Positions 1-8,357 are shown, counted from the stretch's first letter. The stretch is DNA of 64,000 nt from Streptomyces sp. ISL-100 (GCF_018614615.1 NZ_JAGGOK010000004.1:175845-239844); one strand, 5' to 3'. Program-made: numbers and translations. The notes: generated from the sequence alone by a model not told the origin.

Positions 1-314
1 GGGCCCGGCACTCGCGGCGCCGCGTCGACAGCGGCCTCCGCGAGCAGGCGGCGGCAGGTCGCGGCGAGTTCGCCCGTCCCGGCGGCGAGCGGCACTATCG
101 CTTCCGAACGCGCCGGAGCCGTGGTGCCGCCGTGGAGGATGCGGCCGGCGCGCACGAGTATCTCGCCCCGGCCCCCCGACGGAGCGAGACTGATCCAGCG
201 CTGCACATGCTCGCCCCGGATGACCACGCCCCCCGCCCGGTCCCGGTACACGGTGTGCTCACGCCACAGCACCTCGGCCAACTCGCTGGCTGTGTCCCTC
301 AGTTGCCCACTCAT
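1..314 (-). CDS. Hypothetical protein, C-terminus cut by window edge
   Basis: An open minus-strand frame begins at ATG 314 and runs off the left edge without a stop. The start is backed by a strong purine-rich ribosome site (GGGGGAGGA) just upstream. The visible ~104 residues have a hydrophobic/basic composition with a Trp-rich N-terminus (EVLWREHTVYRDRAG) and an Ala/Leu-rich helix near the cut. I do not recognise the family and see no catalytic motif. Third-position GC is high, as expected for a real Streptomyces gene. Confidence 0.6.
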   Translation of the reverse strand, partial: MSGQLRDTASELAEVLWREHTVYRDRAGGVVIRGEHVQRWISLAPSGGRGEILVRAGRILHGGTTAPARSEAIVPLAAGTGELAATCRRLLAEAAVDAAPRVPG

Positions 315-393
315 TCCTCCCCCTTCGCCCCCACGGCACGCCGATCAAGCAACGCACTCTAGCGGCAGGTCCACACCAACTCCGTTCGGGGGG

Positions 394-432
394 TGTGACT
401 GAGCGCTTCACTTGGCCAGTTGAGCGTTGGCC
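394..432 (+). repeat. Solo transposon-end-like tandem repeat
   Basis: It begins TGTGACTGAGCGCTTCA and contains two imperfect copies of a unit of form CTGAGCGCTTsAsTTGGCC. The first 24 bases match the outer end of the repeat at 2856-2950 (read on the minus strand) with one mismatch. A TGT-start end with tandem internal repeats is typical of IS21-family ends, but no istA/istB gene is nearby, so the family is inferred. Confidence 0.5.
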
Positions 433-467
433 GGGCAGGCGGCCCGCACAGCGGTAGCGTCGGCCCC

Positions 468-989
468 ATGATCGTATGGCTCAACGGCACCCACGGCGCA
501 GGCAAGACAACGACCAGTGCACTCGTGCAGCAGCTGATCCCGGATTCACGGGTGTTCGACGCCGAGAAGGTCGGCGAGACACTCATGGACATCACGCCGG
601 GGCTGCCCTGGACGGGCAATTTCCAGGATTGGCCGCCGTGGCGGCCTCTCGTAGTCGAGACCGCCCGCCGCGTACTCGACTACACCGGCGGCACTCTGGT
701 GATGCCCATGACCGTCTTGGTCGAGCAGTACTGGCGGGAGATCAGCACGGGCCTCGCCCAACATGCCATCGCCGTACGGCACTTCGTCCTCCACGCTGAC
801 CAAGACACCCTGCGCGGGCGCATCGAGGGGGACACTCTTCTTGGCCCCTCCCCATTCCGTCTCAAATACCTTGAGCCCTACGCCGAGGCGGCCCGCACCT
901 GGCTACACGGCGAGGCCGAGGTCGTCGACACCACGCACCTCACGCCCGCCCAGGCCGCCCTGCAGATCGCAGAGGCAGTCAAGAGTTGA
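468..989 (+). CDS. TmrB-like P-loop ATP-binding protein
   Basis: This 173-aa protein opens with a Walker A loop at residues 6-15 (NGTHGAGKTT) right after a short hydrophobic strand (MIVWL). That is the layout of the TmrB/adenylylsulfate-kinase-like small P-loop family, named for tunicamycin resistance in Bacillus. Later segments (FVLHADQDTLRGRI, then LGPSPFRLKYL) fit the LID region of nucleotide or small-molecule kinases. I chose ATG 468 because the P-loop lies at the extreme N-terminus in this family; the upstream 16 codons look non-coding. The real substrate is unknown, and tunicamycin resistance is only a family association. It stands alone and faces the convergent aldo/keto reductase. Confidence 0.75.
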   Translation: MIVWLNGTHGAGKTTTSALVQQLIPDSRVFDAEKVGETLMDITPGLPWTGNFQDWPPWRPLVVETARRVLDYTGGTLVMPMTVLVEQYWREISTGLAQHAIAVRHFVLHADQDTLRGRIEGDTLLGPSPFRLKYLEPYAEAARTWLHGEAEVVDTTHLTPAQAALQIAEAVKS

Positions 990-1054
990 GGTCAGCCCGC
1001 CACGCGAAACACAGGCAGGTCGTCACAGCTTCGGACGCTGTCGCTGCGGCTTGT

Positions 1055-1921
1055 CTAGGCAGGCAAGGCCGTACGGTCCAGGCGCTGCCGCTGCGAGTCC
1101 GTGAGCCGGAGGTTTGCCGCAGCGAGATTCTCCTCCAGATGGGCGAGCGAGCCGGTTCCGGGGATCGGCAGGACGACCGGGGAACGGGCGAGCAGCCAGG
1201 CGAGCAGGACCTGGGGAACGGTGGCCCCGAGTTCGCTGGCGACGGTGGCGAGAACGGACGCCTGACCCGAGGCACTTTCTGCGGCGACGGGACGCCAGGG
1301 AAGAAAGGCGATGCCGCCGGCCTCGCATGCCTCCAGAACCGGCTCGTAGTCTCGGTCGAGGAGGTTGTAGCGATTCTGTACGCTCGCGATCTCGGCGGCC
1401 TGCCGGGCCTCGGCGAGCTGCGCGGTGGTGACTTCGGACAGCCCGAGGTGCCCGATCTTCCCTTCAAGTTGGAGCTCGCGGAGCGCGCCGATCTGTTCGG
1501 CGACTGGAACCTTCGGGTCGATCCGGTGCAGCTGCAGGAGGCCGACGCGCGCAGTCCGGAGTCGGCGCAGGCTCTGCTCAACCTGCTCGCGCAGGCTTTC
1601 CGGCCGTGCGTCGTACGCCCAGCCTTCCGGCCCGGACTGAGTGACCCCGGCCTTGGTGGTGATCAGCAGGTTGTCCGGGTACGGATACAGGGCGTCGGCC
1701 AGGAGTTCCTCGTTGGCCCCCCATCCGTACAGGTGGGCGGTGTCGATCAGAGTGACACCCAGCTCGACAGCGCGCCGGGCCACCGCCATGGCGGCAACCC
1801 GCTCAGGGCCGGGCTCGGTCGGCAGGCGCATGGCGCCGAACCCGAGCCGGAACACCCGGTATTCGCCTCCGATGGAAAACGTGCTCGCCGTGCCCGGAGT
1901 GTTCGGTGTGCTTGAAGTCAT
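1055..1921 (-). CDS. Aldo/keto reductase
   Basis: This 288-aa protein is a complete aldo/keto reductase: an NADPH-dependent TIM barrel that reduces carbonyls. The tetrad is visible: Asp in LIDTAHLYG with the catalytic Tyr of that motif, Lys in LLITTKAG and His in LLQLHRIDP. The C-terminal cofactor-binding stretch VLPIPGTGSLAHLEEN is also present. Length is normal for the YdbC/YakC-type group. It is transcribed alone, convergent with the TmrB-like gene. Physiological substrate cannot be told from sequence. Confidence 0.9.
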   Translation of the reverse strand: MTSSTPNTPGTASTFSIGGEYRVFRLGFGAMRLPTEPGPERVAAMAVARRAVELGVTLIDTAHLYGWGANEELLADALYPYPDNLLITTKAGVTQSGPEGWAYDARPESLREQVEQSLRRLRTARVGLLQLHRIDPKVPVAEQIGALRELQLEGKIGHLGLSEVTTAQLAEARQAAEIASVQNRYNLLDRDYEPVLEACEAGGIAFLPWRPVAAESASGQASVLATVASELGATVPQVLLAWLLARSPVVLPIPGTGSLAHLEENLAAANLRLTDSQRQRLDRTALPA

Positions 1922-2108
1922 CGGTTTCCCCCTCGTCCGCCCGACGATACCGGGGCTCGCCTCATGCGGAAGTCAGCACGCTGACCCGGCGTGACGATCA
2001 GGGACGACGGGCGGCAGCGGCCGTCGGCGCTCAGGTGCAGCTTGCAGATGGCGCTATGGCCATCTGGACATTGAGCACGCAATTCTTGCGGGTCGTGACC
2101 GTTCCAAG

Positions 2109-2170
2109 TTGAGTTGGCCCCGCTGCGCGTCACGGTTGGCCAGCAGGGCAACTGTCCTCTCGCACCTGCG
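2109..2170 (+). repeat. Left arm of 62-bp inverted repeat
   Basis: These 62 bases are the reverse complement of 2856-2917 with only two mismatches (for example GCGTCACGGTTGGCCAGCAG). The arm lacks the outer TGTGACTG segment of the right copy, so it is 5'-trimmed. Together the two arms enclose about 690 bp with a single plausible gene on the minus strand. Confidence 0.8.
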
Positions 2171-2273
2171 GGGCTTGGGGAGATGCGGTTGATGCGGTCC
2201 TGCCTGATCCTGTCGTGGGCTGACACTGGTTCTGATCAGGGAAACAGCGACGCGCCACCTGCGCACTGCTGCT

Positions 2274-2291
2274 CATCCCGCTGCCGGGATG
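2274..2291 (-). terminator. Hairpin 3' of the 165-aa gene
   Basis: CATCCCGCTGCCGGGATG forms a 7-bp stem 24 bases beyond the stop of the minus-strand gene at 2315-2812. No U-tract follows, which is usual for Streptomyces terminators. Confidence 0.35.
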
Positions 2292-2314
2292 CCAACGGTG
2301 AACCGAGGTGGCGG

Positions 2315-2812
2315 TCAGCAACGCAGGCCGACGATGCCCCAGCCGCGGCGCTCTGCCTCCGTGACCACCTCGCCCCAGTCGGTGAGAAGGTCGGCAAACG
2401 CTTCGAAGGTCGTGATCCATCCGCAGGGCTCCGCGGCGTGCTGGGTGAACGGCTCGCGCAGAAGTTCCAGTTGGGGTGCCGCCTGCCGCCACCATCCGGC
2501 GATCAGCGGCACCTGATCGGGCGGACACCACAGCAACAGGTCCGTGTCCCAGGTGCACGGCCGCTCCGGGAGCCCCGAACCGACCCCGGTGGTGTCCTCC
2601 AGGCCATGCCAGAACAGAGCATCGTTGAACCGGTCCAGTACCTCGCGCACCGTGGGCTCGACGAAGTCGCGCATGTGGTCCCAGCGGTGACCGGCCCAAA
2701 AGTGCGGCTTGTACGAGCCGAACGTGTTCCGCAAGGCATACCTGCCGTACCAGTCCTCACCCGGCGGACCTGGATCCGGGTTCCGCCACGCCGTGGATGG
2801 CGAGATCGGCAT
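2315..2812 (-). CDS. Hypothetical protein carried inside inverted repeats
   Basis: This 165-aa protein is rich in aromatic residues, with nine or more Trp (segments such as HFWAGHRWDHMRDF and IAGWWRQAAPQ). It has no signal peptide, membrane span or recognisable motif. Codon use is typical for the host, so it is probably expressed or recently was. It is the only credible gene between the two inverted repeats and would be the cargo if they mobilise the segment. The ribosome site is weak, so the start is uncertain. No function is claimed. Confidence 0.55.
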   Translation of the reverse strand: MPISPSTAWRNPDPGPPGEDWYGRYALRNTFGSYKPHFWAGHRWDHMRDFVEPTVREVLDRFNDALFWHGLEDTTGVGSGLPERPCTWDTDLLLWCPPDQVPLIAGWWRQAAPQLELLREPFTQHAAEPCGWITTFEAFADLLTDWGEVVTEAERRGWGIVGLRC

Positions 2813-2855
2813 CGTTGCTTGCCCGCCGTCGACTGCCCACTTCGCACGAAGTCAG

Positions 2856-2950
2856 CGCAGGTGCGAGAGGACAGCTGCCCTGCTGGCCAACCGTGACGCT
2901 CAGCGGGGCCAACTCAAGCGCTCAGCGGCCAACTGAAGCGCTCAGTCACA
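2856..2950 (-). repeat. Complete transposon-end-like repeat, three tandem units
   Basis: Read on the minus strand from 2950 it starts TGTGA, then shows three near-identical 19-bp units: CTGAGCGCTTCAGTTGGCC, CTGAGCGCTTGAGTTGGCC and CTGAGCGTCACGGTTGGCC, spaced 20 and 22 bp apart. Its inner part is the inverted match to 2109-2170; its outer part matches 394-432. Regular tandem sites at a TGT terminus suggest transposase-binding sites of an IS21-type end. It lies 30 bp beyond the tpg stop codon. Confidence 0.65.
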
Positions 2951-2980
2951 GGGGGCCTTCGCCCGTGGGCTCGTGAGGCG

Positions 2981-3541
2981 TCAGCTGTAGTCGAGTTCGA
3001 TGTAGTCGATGTCGGTCAGCTCCACTTGGAGGCCGGGTGCTCGGCGGCCGCGGTCCTTGAAGTACTCCTCCTGAAGGCCTTCGGCGGCGATGCGTTGCAA
3101 TTGCTGTTCGGTGGCGCTCGCGGCCTGCGCGTCGAAGAGGCGGCTCGCGTACGCGGGCGGCAGGTGCTGGGTGATGAGCCGCAGCCGGCTGTCGTCCGTA
3201 GTACCCGGCGCCGCGGTGAATCCGAACCGCGCGCGGGTCTCGATCACGATCCCGGTGGTGCTGGCGGCCTGCTTCTTGGCGCGGTCACGGACCTTGGGCT
3301 GCCAGTTCTTGCCCACCTCGGCGACCAGGCGGGCGGCGAGGTCCTTACGGGGCCGCTTGAACTGACCCTTGAGGTAGCGCTCCACGGTGCGCTGGGAGGT
3401 GCCCAACCGCTCGGCCACCGCCTTGGTGGAACCCCTTTCGTGCTTCACGAGGAACCGCATCTGCGCCTGCGCGGATTTCGGAAGAGGCCGGGTGAACGTG
3501 CTCGCTTCCGCCTTGTCGAGGCTGTCGCCCAGAATGCCCAT
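2981..3541 (-). CDS. tpg: Telomere terminal protein Tpg
   Basis: Tpg is the protein covalently attached to the 5' ends of linear Streptomyces chromosomes and plasmids, priming end-patching of the telomere. This 186-aa product matches the family closely in length and signature: an N-terminal helix-turn-helix-like stretch with QRTVERYLKGQFKRPRKDLA, then ETRARFGFTAAPGTTDD, ITQHLPPAYA and a C-terminal TDIDYIELDY. I chose ATG 3541 because it gives the usual short N-terminus (MGILGDSLDKA) and has AGGGGT ahead of it; the frame is open upstream for another 41 codons overlapping tap. It sits 17 bp downstream of tap, the family's usual order. The gene is intact. Confidence 0.93.
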   Translation of the reverse strand: MGILGDSLDKAEASTFTRPLPKSAQAQMRFLVKHERGSTKAVAERLGTSQRTVERYLKGQFKRPRKDLAARLVAEVGKNWQPKVRDRAKKQAASTTGIVIETRARFGFTAAPGTTDDSRLRLITQHLPPAYASRLFDAQAASATEQQLQRIAAEGLQEEYFKDRGRRAPGLQVELTDIDYIELDYS

Positions 3542-3558
3542 CGCTGACCCCTGGTCTC

Positions 3559-5662
3559 CTATTCTCCGTCGGCCGACGCGTCGGTCCCCTTGATGTGCCG
3601 GGCGGGGTTGTGGCCTTGATCGAGCATCTGCACAGCCCACATCATCGGTTGGCTGCCCTCGCACTTGACCATCCCCGGTGAGACGCCGAGGCGGAGTCCT
3701 CCGGGCAGCGGCTTGTCCTCGGGCGTGCGGGGCAGGAAATCCAGCGGTGAGGGGCCGTCGGACAGGTATACGGCGCAGTCGGAGAGGACGGCCACCGGGA
3801 AGAGTCCGACGCCTGCGAGCTTGAGCATTTTGCGGTGCATGTTGATCCGGGCGGCAGAGATAACGGCGGCGCGGATGTCGGGGCGCCAGGTCGGGCGCTC
3901 CAGGGCCGGCCAGCGTTCGCCCGGCCGGTAACCCACGCCCTGCGGGCGCTCGCGGAGCTTGCCGATGCCGCCCTTGACCGTGGATTTGATGGCGGAAAGG
4001 ACGGCGGCCTGCCCGGCGTCGACCTGCTTGTGCCGGTCCATCGCCGCGAGGAACTCCGCCTCGCCCATTCCGGATACGACTCCGAGCTGTTCCATGGTGG
4101 CCATGTACGCGTCGCGCAGCCGCGAGTACCAGGAGTCCAGGTACGGTCCGTGCTCGCGGCGGACGTACGCCTGCTCAGGCTGTACCCGGTGACCGAGTTC
4201 CACTGCGTAGGCGACGGTCGGCGTCGCGTACCAGGCGGGGCCGTCCGGCCGGACGCCGTGCGGGGTGAACGGGTTCGGGAGGCGCGGGTCGATCTCGATG
4301 TGGGACAGGTTGACGAGCCAGCTGCCGGGCAGCTTCGGGTCGAATGCCGGATTGTGGATGTGCGCGGCAGGGCCGAGGCCGACGTTCAGCCGGTTCGCGG
4401 CGGCGGCGAACGCCATGTTGACGTCGATACCGACGGCGTACGGCTTCGCGCACTCCTCGTCGGTGAGCAGCTCGGGGTCGCGGATCCACTCGTACGCCTC
4501 TTCGTCGAGGACTTCGCCGGGGGTGCGCCGGTGGCCGCGCGGGTGCAGGGCGGCGACGACGGGGTGCTCGTCCGGGGCTTCCGGTGGCGCGGGGTCCACC
4601 GGGGCGGTGAGCGAACCGGGGTTCGGGCCGGACGACCACGCGCCGGTCGCCGCGTCCTTGACCGCACGGGTCGGCGGGCGCAGCGCGGTCATCAGCTCCA
4701 GGCCGGACACGGCACAGGAACCGCGCGGGGTGATGACTCTGGTGGCGTACGTGCCCAGTACCTGGGCGAGTTCCGCAGCCGGCAGCCCCGCGGCCTCGCC
4801 CCAGGCGCGTGCGTCGAGCGCGCCCCAGGGCACGATCGCGAACTGGACGCACTGGCGCCGGCCGGCCTGCGCCGGGCGGTACACCCTGGCCCAGGGGCCG
4901 AAACCGCGCCTGGTCGTCTTCCAGTTCGCCCGGGCGATCTGCTGGTTGACCTTGTGGTCCTCGGGCAGGCGAAGACCTCGCCGGTCCTCCAGGGCGGCCG
5001 GGAGGCCGAGCCGCTCGGCGGCCGAGGCGGTGATGACAACCAGCGGGTCGGCGTCCTTGCCGTTGCGGTTCAGCCGGGGCCCCCAGCTGCGCCTCGGAAA
5101 GGGCCCAGTCGACCAGGGCGGGAATCGTCGTGGCCGGGCAGTCGAGCACCAGGCCGCCTACGCAGTACGCCGATCCGTCGCCGTCCAGCACCGCGAGCGG
5201 GCCGTTGGCGAGGCGCGGATCGACGGCCACCGCGGCGTGAACGGGCTCTCTCGTCGCAGGCCGCTTCGCGGACGGGCGGCGCGACGCCGACGGCGTGCGG
5301 GCCGGGGACGGCATCGCGGGGGTCTCCGGCGCCGCAGGGGCGGTTGGCCGTTCTGGCGGAGCGGCAGTGGCTTGTGCTTCCCCCGCTGCGCGAGCGGTTC
5401 GCGGTTCGGGCGCGGTTGCCAGTTGGGTGGCGATGCCTTCCAGGAGCTTGGCGTAGGCGGCTCGGGTGGTTCCCTGAGGTTCGCTGCGGCCTGCTTCCCA
5501 TCCCGCCACGGTGGTCCGCGTGACGTCGAGTGCGGCGGCGATCTCGTTCTGGGTGAGGCCGTAGTCGGTGCGCAGCCGGGCGCGCTCGGCCGGCTCGGGC
5601 AGGTGAGTGCGGCGCGGCCCGGACTTCAGGAGGGCGTCGACGGGGTCGGGCTTGCTGGCCAT
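3559..5662 (-). pseudogene. tap: Telomere-associated protein Tap, frameshifted
   Basis: Tap binds telomere 3' overhangs and recruits Tpg. The reading begins at ATG 5662 with an N-terminal helix-turn-helix (YGLTQNEIAAALDVTRTTVAGW, residues about 30-50), a Pro/Ala linker, then the large conserved C-terminal part (LTDEECAKPYAVGIDVNMAF; TVKGGIGKLRERPQGVGYRP). Near residue 195 the frame breaks at 5076-5084, a GGGG/CCCCC run: removing one base joins LSEAQLG to PRLNRNGKDADPL and restores a ~700-aa protein, close to known Tap length. As written, translation leaves the Tap frame there. It could be a natural mutation or a homopolymer error. The tap-tpg order and 17-bp spacing support the identification. 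Confidence 0.88.
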
Positions 5663-5693
5663 GCGGCGCTTGCTCCTTCGGTGTCAGTCGTCG

Positions 5694-6050
5694 TCAGTCG
5701 TTGTCGGGCACGGACGTGCGGTGCGGGGCGGCGTCCAGGAACTCGCGCAAGTGCCTGCCGGTGAGGATGCGGGCGGGATTGCGGCCCGGGGGCAGCGGAA
5801 GTCTGTGGCCCAGGGCCCACTGGAAGCGGGCGGCCGGTGCGAGGTCGAAGGCGTACTTGCCGCCCGCGGTGACGTCGGGCTGGGAGCTGACGATCCGGAA
5901 AGCCCCGACGCAGACGCCGCCGTCGACGAAGGCCAGCAGGAAGTCGCCGTGCTTCCCGACGGTCTGGGTGGAAAAGCGCCACCAACGGGCCGCTCCTTCC
6001 GCAACGGTCTGGCCATTGCGAAGCGACTGCCTCACATCCACCGCGAGCAT
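5694..6050 (-). CDS. Hypothetical protein upstream of tap
   Basis: This 118-aa protein starts at ATG 6050 after GGGGGACGG and stops 31 bp before the tap start, so it probably leads a three-gene operon with tap and tpg. It reads as a compact alpha/beta protein (GDFLLAFVDGGVCVGAFRIVSSQPD), with no signal peptide or membrane span. I recognise no family. Its position suggests a regulator or accessory of telomere proteins, but that is inference from context only. Confidence 0.6.
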   Translation of the reverse strand: MLAVDVRQSLRNGQTVAEGAARWWRFSTQTVGKHGDFLLAFVDGGVCVGAFRIVSSQPDVTAGGKYAFDLAPAARFQWALGHRLPLPPGRNPARILTGRHLREFLDAAPHRTSVPDND

Positions 6051-6114
6051 CCGTCCCCCGTCTCCGTTCCGTGCCTTTCTCTGCAGAACGACTCGATCTT
6101 AGCCCAGAGCAACA

Positions 6115-6135
6115 CCTTTTATCGGCGGATAAAGA
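6115..6135. promoter_or_regulatory. AT-rich palindrome upstream of the tap operon
   Basis: CTTTTATCGGCGGATAAAG is a near-perfect dyad in an otherwise GC-rich leader, about 70 bp upstream of the 118-aa gene. It fits an operator or promoter element. No regulator can be assigned. Confidence 0.35.
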
Positions 6136-6245
6136 GCGCATCGGCAGTGGCCGCGGATCCCGGGCGCAGCTCCAGGAGAAGAAGGACGTGCCACCGCCGA
6201 ACGCAGGCCTTCAGACACCCCCTGGAGTCCCGAATCCCCTGACTG

Positions 6246-7136
6246 TCATGACGGTGCCGGGTCGCGGGGGACCTTCCTGCGGCGCAGCCATGCGCGCAGC
6301 CCCCGGGAGGTTTCCGGGAGAGGGGGAGGCAGGGGGCGACTGGTCTCCGGGCGTGGAGCGGGACGGTGGTCGCGCGCCTCGTCCAGAAGCAGCGCGAGGC
6401 TCACCCTCTGCCAGAGGATCTCGTCCGGGTCGTCGGCCGGCAGCAGCCGGTCCATGGCCTCGCGGGCGGCGGGTGATTCACCGTAGCGCCCCACAAGCCC
6501 CGGCCTGAGCTTGTTGAGGTAGGCACGCTCGTAGGGGTCGTCGACGACCTCCGCGAGCTGGACGGGGTCGAGGGCGGAACTCGTGATCGCCGCCTGCTCC
6601 CACGGGTCCTCGGTCTGCCGCGTCAGCAGGCCGAGGCGTCGCCCCCGCCAGTTCCGAGCCCGTCGGTCCTCCCCCGCGTCGAGCACGACGCGCATCCGCT
6701 GCGGGGACCTGCCGGTGAGCAGACCCGGCTCGCGAGTGGCGAACTCCTGCAGCTCTTCGGCGAGATACAGCCAGACGACCGCCCTGTAGCGGTTGAGGTA
6801 AAACTTGACCGGCGTGACGTATCCAGCGCGGGCGAGCTTGCCAAACCGGACGGGGCTGATGTTCATCAGCTGCGCACCCTCGGTGGTCCCTACGGTCCGT
6901 ACGCGCTCACGCAGCGTCTCTTGATTCCGGTCCGCCGCCCGGAGCCTGTCGATCTCCTCGCGGGCAACCCGGCGGTGGCTGCCGTCGGCGTCAACCGTGG
7001 TGCGGATATGGCCGAGCAGGACGGCGAGGTCGAACTCGCTGCGCTTCAGCCCCAGTTCCTGGGTGGCCCGTGCTGCGGACAGCGGCCTGCCCGCCTGCGT
7101 CACGACGGCGGCGCGGTGTGCTTCTTGTACGGCCAT
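6246..7136 (-). CDS. DUF6397-like Streptomyces protein
   Basis: This 296-aa protein begins with a helix-turn-helix-like N-terminus (RATQELGLKRSEFDLAVLLGHI) and has basic, charged central helices. A second excisionase-like segment (NISPVRFGKLARAGYVTPVKFYLNRYRAVVWLY) resembles a winged-helix DNA-binding motif. The last ~60 residues are Pro/Arg-rich and probably disordered. I recall it as a Streptomyces-only family labelled DUF6397, but that label is from memory. The start at 7136 has GGGGAGAC upstream. A DNA-binding role is suggested by the motifs, not proven. It is monocistronic. Confidence 0.6.
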   Translation of the reverse strand: MAVQEAHRAAVVTQAGRPLSAARATQELGLKRSEFDLAVLLGHIRTTVDADGSHRRVAREEIDRLRAADRNQETLRERVRTVGTTEGAQLMNISPVRFGKLARAGYVTPVKFYLNRYRAVVWLYLAEELQEFATREPGLLTGRSPQRMRVVLDAGEDRRARNWRGRRLGLLTRQTEDPWEQAAITSSALDPVQLAEVVDDPYERAYLNKLRPGLVGRYGESPAAREAMDRLLPADDPDEILWQRVSLALLLDEARDHRPAPRPETSRPLPPPLPETSRGLRAWLRRRKVPRDPAPS

Positions 7137-7244
7137 GATCGTCTCCCCGTGAGATGCGAATACTCTCGGTGACGACCGTAGCCTGGATGGCGCGTCACCC
7201 GCCCGGCCTGTGGATAACTTCCCGGCCGGGCGAGTAAGCGCAGG

Positions 7245-7658
7245 TCAGAACTCGGTTCCGGTCACAATTCCCGGCTGCCTCGCGGCAACGCCGAGGTGCT
7301 CACCGACGCGGTTGACGAGCAGAGTCATCTCGTACGCGATCTGCCCGATGTCGGCTTCGGCGGCGCTGAGCACGCACAGACAGCTGCCGTCGCCCGCCGC
7401 CGTGACGAAGAGGACCCCCTCATCGAACTCGACCATCGTCTGGCGGACTTTTCCGGCGCGGAAATGCCGGCCCGACCCCTTGGCAAGGCTGTGCAGTCCG
7501 GACGACACGGCGGCCAGATGCTCGGCGTCCTCCCGTGCCAGACCCGTACTCGCCCCGGTCACCAGGCCATCGTTGGACAGCACCAGTGCGTGCCGCACGT
7601 GCTCGACCCGGTTGGTCAGGTCGTCCAGAAGCCAGTCGAGTCCCTTGTTCAGCGCCAT
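7245..7658 (-). CDS. Roadblock/LC7 domain protein (second conservon copy)
   Basis: This 137-aa protein shows the bacterial roadblock/LC7 fold of conservon B proteins: LDWLLDDLTNRVEHVRHALVLSNDGL, then AEHLAAVSSGLHSLAKGSGRHF and a C-terminal AEADIGQIAYEMTLLVNRVG. Roadblock proteins dimerise and modulate small GTPase-like partners at the membrane. Start 7658 was chosen because the conserved region follows at once and GGGGAGGG precedes it; the open frame continues 26 codons upstream without support. It is downstream of cvnD and paralogous to cvnB at 8882-9325, so the conservon has two roadblock subunits. Confidence 0.88.
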   Translation of the reverse strand: MALNKGLDWLLDDLTNRVEHVRHALVLSNDGLVTGASTGLAREDAEHLAAVSSGLHSLAKGSGRHFRAGKVRQTMVEFDEGVLFVTAAGDGSCLCVLSAAEADIGQIAYEMTLLVNRVGEHLGVAARQPGIVTGTEF

Positions 7659-7751
7659 GTCGCGGCCCTCCCCGTTAATTTGTTCCCCGTTGGTCTGATC
7701 GAGGTCAACCCTTCCCCACTGACGTCGTCGCGGCAAGCACGTGTTCCGGGG

Positions 7752-8357
7752 TCAGCCGACCGTGTCGAGCAGCCGGGCGGTGTGCATCCTTCCCGCGTAT
7801 TCGACGAGACGTACCAGAACCTCCTTGCCCGAATCACGATCCCGCGCGTCACAGAGCACCACCGGCGTCCCCCGGTCGAGGTCGAGGGCACGCGATACGT
7901 CGTGCGCGCCGTAGGTCCGTGACCCGGCGAAGCAGTTCACCGCCACGACGAAGGGGATGTGGCGGTGCTCGAAGTAGTCCACGGCCGGGAAACAGTCCTC
8001 CAGGCGGCGGGTGTCCCCGAGGACAACGGCGCCCAGAGCGCCCTGGGACAGTTCGTCCCACAGAAACCAGAACCGGTCCTGTCCCGGCGTACCGAAGAGA
8101 TACAGCGAGAGTCCGGACCGGATGGTGATGCGGCCGAAGTCCATGGCCACGGTCGTGGTGGTCTTCTGGTCGACGCCTCCGGTGTCGTCGACCGTCTGCC
8201 CGGCCTCGCTGAGCTGTTCCTCGGTACGCAGCGGCCGGATCTCGCTGACGGCGCCGACGAGGGTGGTCTTGCCGACCCCGAAGCCGCCGGCGACCAGAAT
8301 CTTCAACGCGAGGGCGGCCGTCTGATCGGCCTTCTCGTCAGAGCGCTCAGAGCCCAT
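7752..8357 (-). CDS. cvnD: Conservon GTPase-like protein CvnD
   Basis: This 201-aa P-loop protein carries Walker A (AGGFGVGKTTLVG, residues 23-35), a switch-II-like FGTPGQDRFW and a strand with DTRRLEDCFPAVDYFE. These are marks of the MglA/CvnD-type Ras-like GTPases that end conservon operons. In Streptomyces these proteins act with CvnA-C as a membrane-associated signalling complex resembling eukaryotic GPCR/G-protein modules. It lies 72 bp after cvnC. The usual NKxD base-recognition motif appears replaced by VAVNCF, as in this subfamily, so guanine specificity is uncertain. Confidence 0.9.
   Translation of the reverse strand: MGSERSDEKADQTAALALKILVAGGFGVGKTTLVGAVSEIRPLRTEEQLSEAGQTVDDTGGVDQKTTTTVAMDFGRITIRSGLSLYLFGTPGQDRFWFLWDELSQGALGAVVLGDTRRLEDCFPAVDYFEHRHIPFVVAVNCFAGSRTYGAHDVSRALDLDRGTPVVLCDARDRDSGKEVLVRLVEYAGRMHTARLLDTVG

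Noticed and set aside
5076..5084. Programmed frameshift in tap
   Set aside because: There is no slippery heptamer or downstream structure I can point to, and Tap is not known to use frameshifting; a plain indel at a homopolymer is simpler.
3835..5523. Long plus-strand open frames opposite tap
   Set aside because: They are antisense shadows caused by high third-position GC; tap/tpg residues on the minus strand are clearly conserved and these frames have no ribosome sites.
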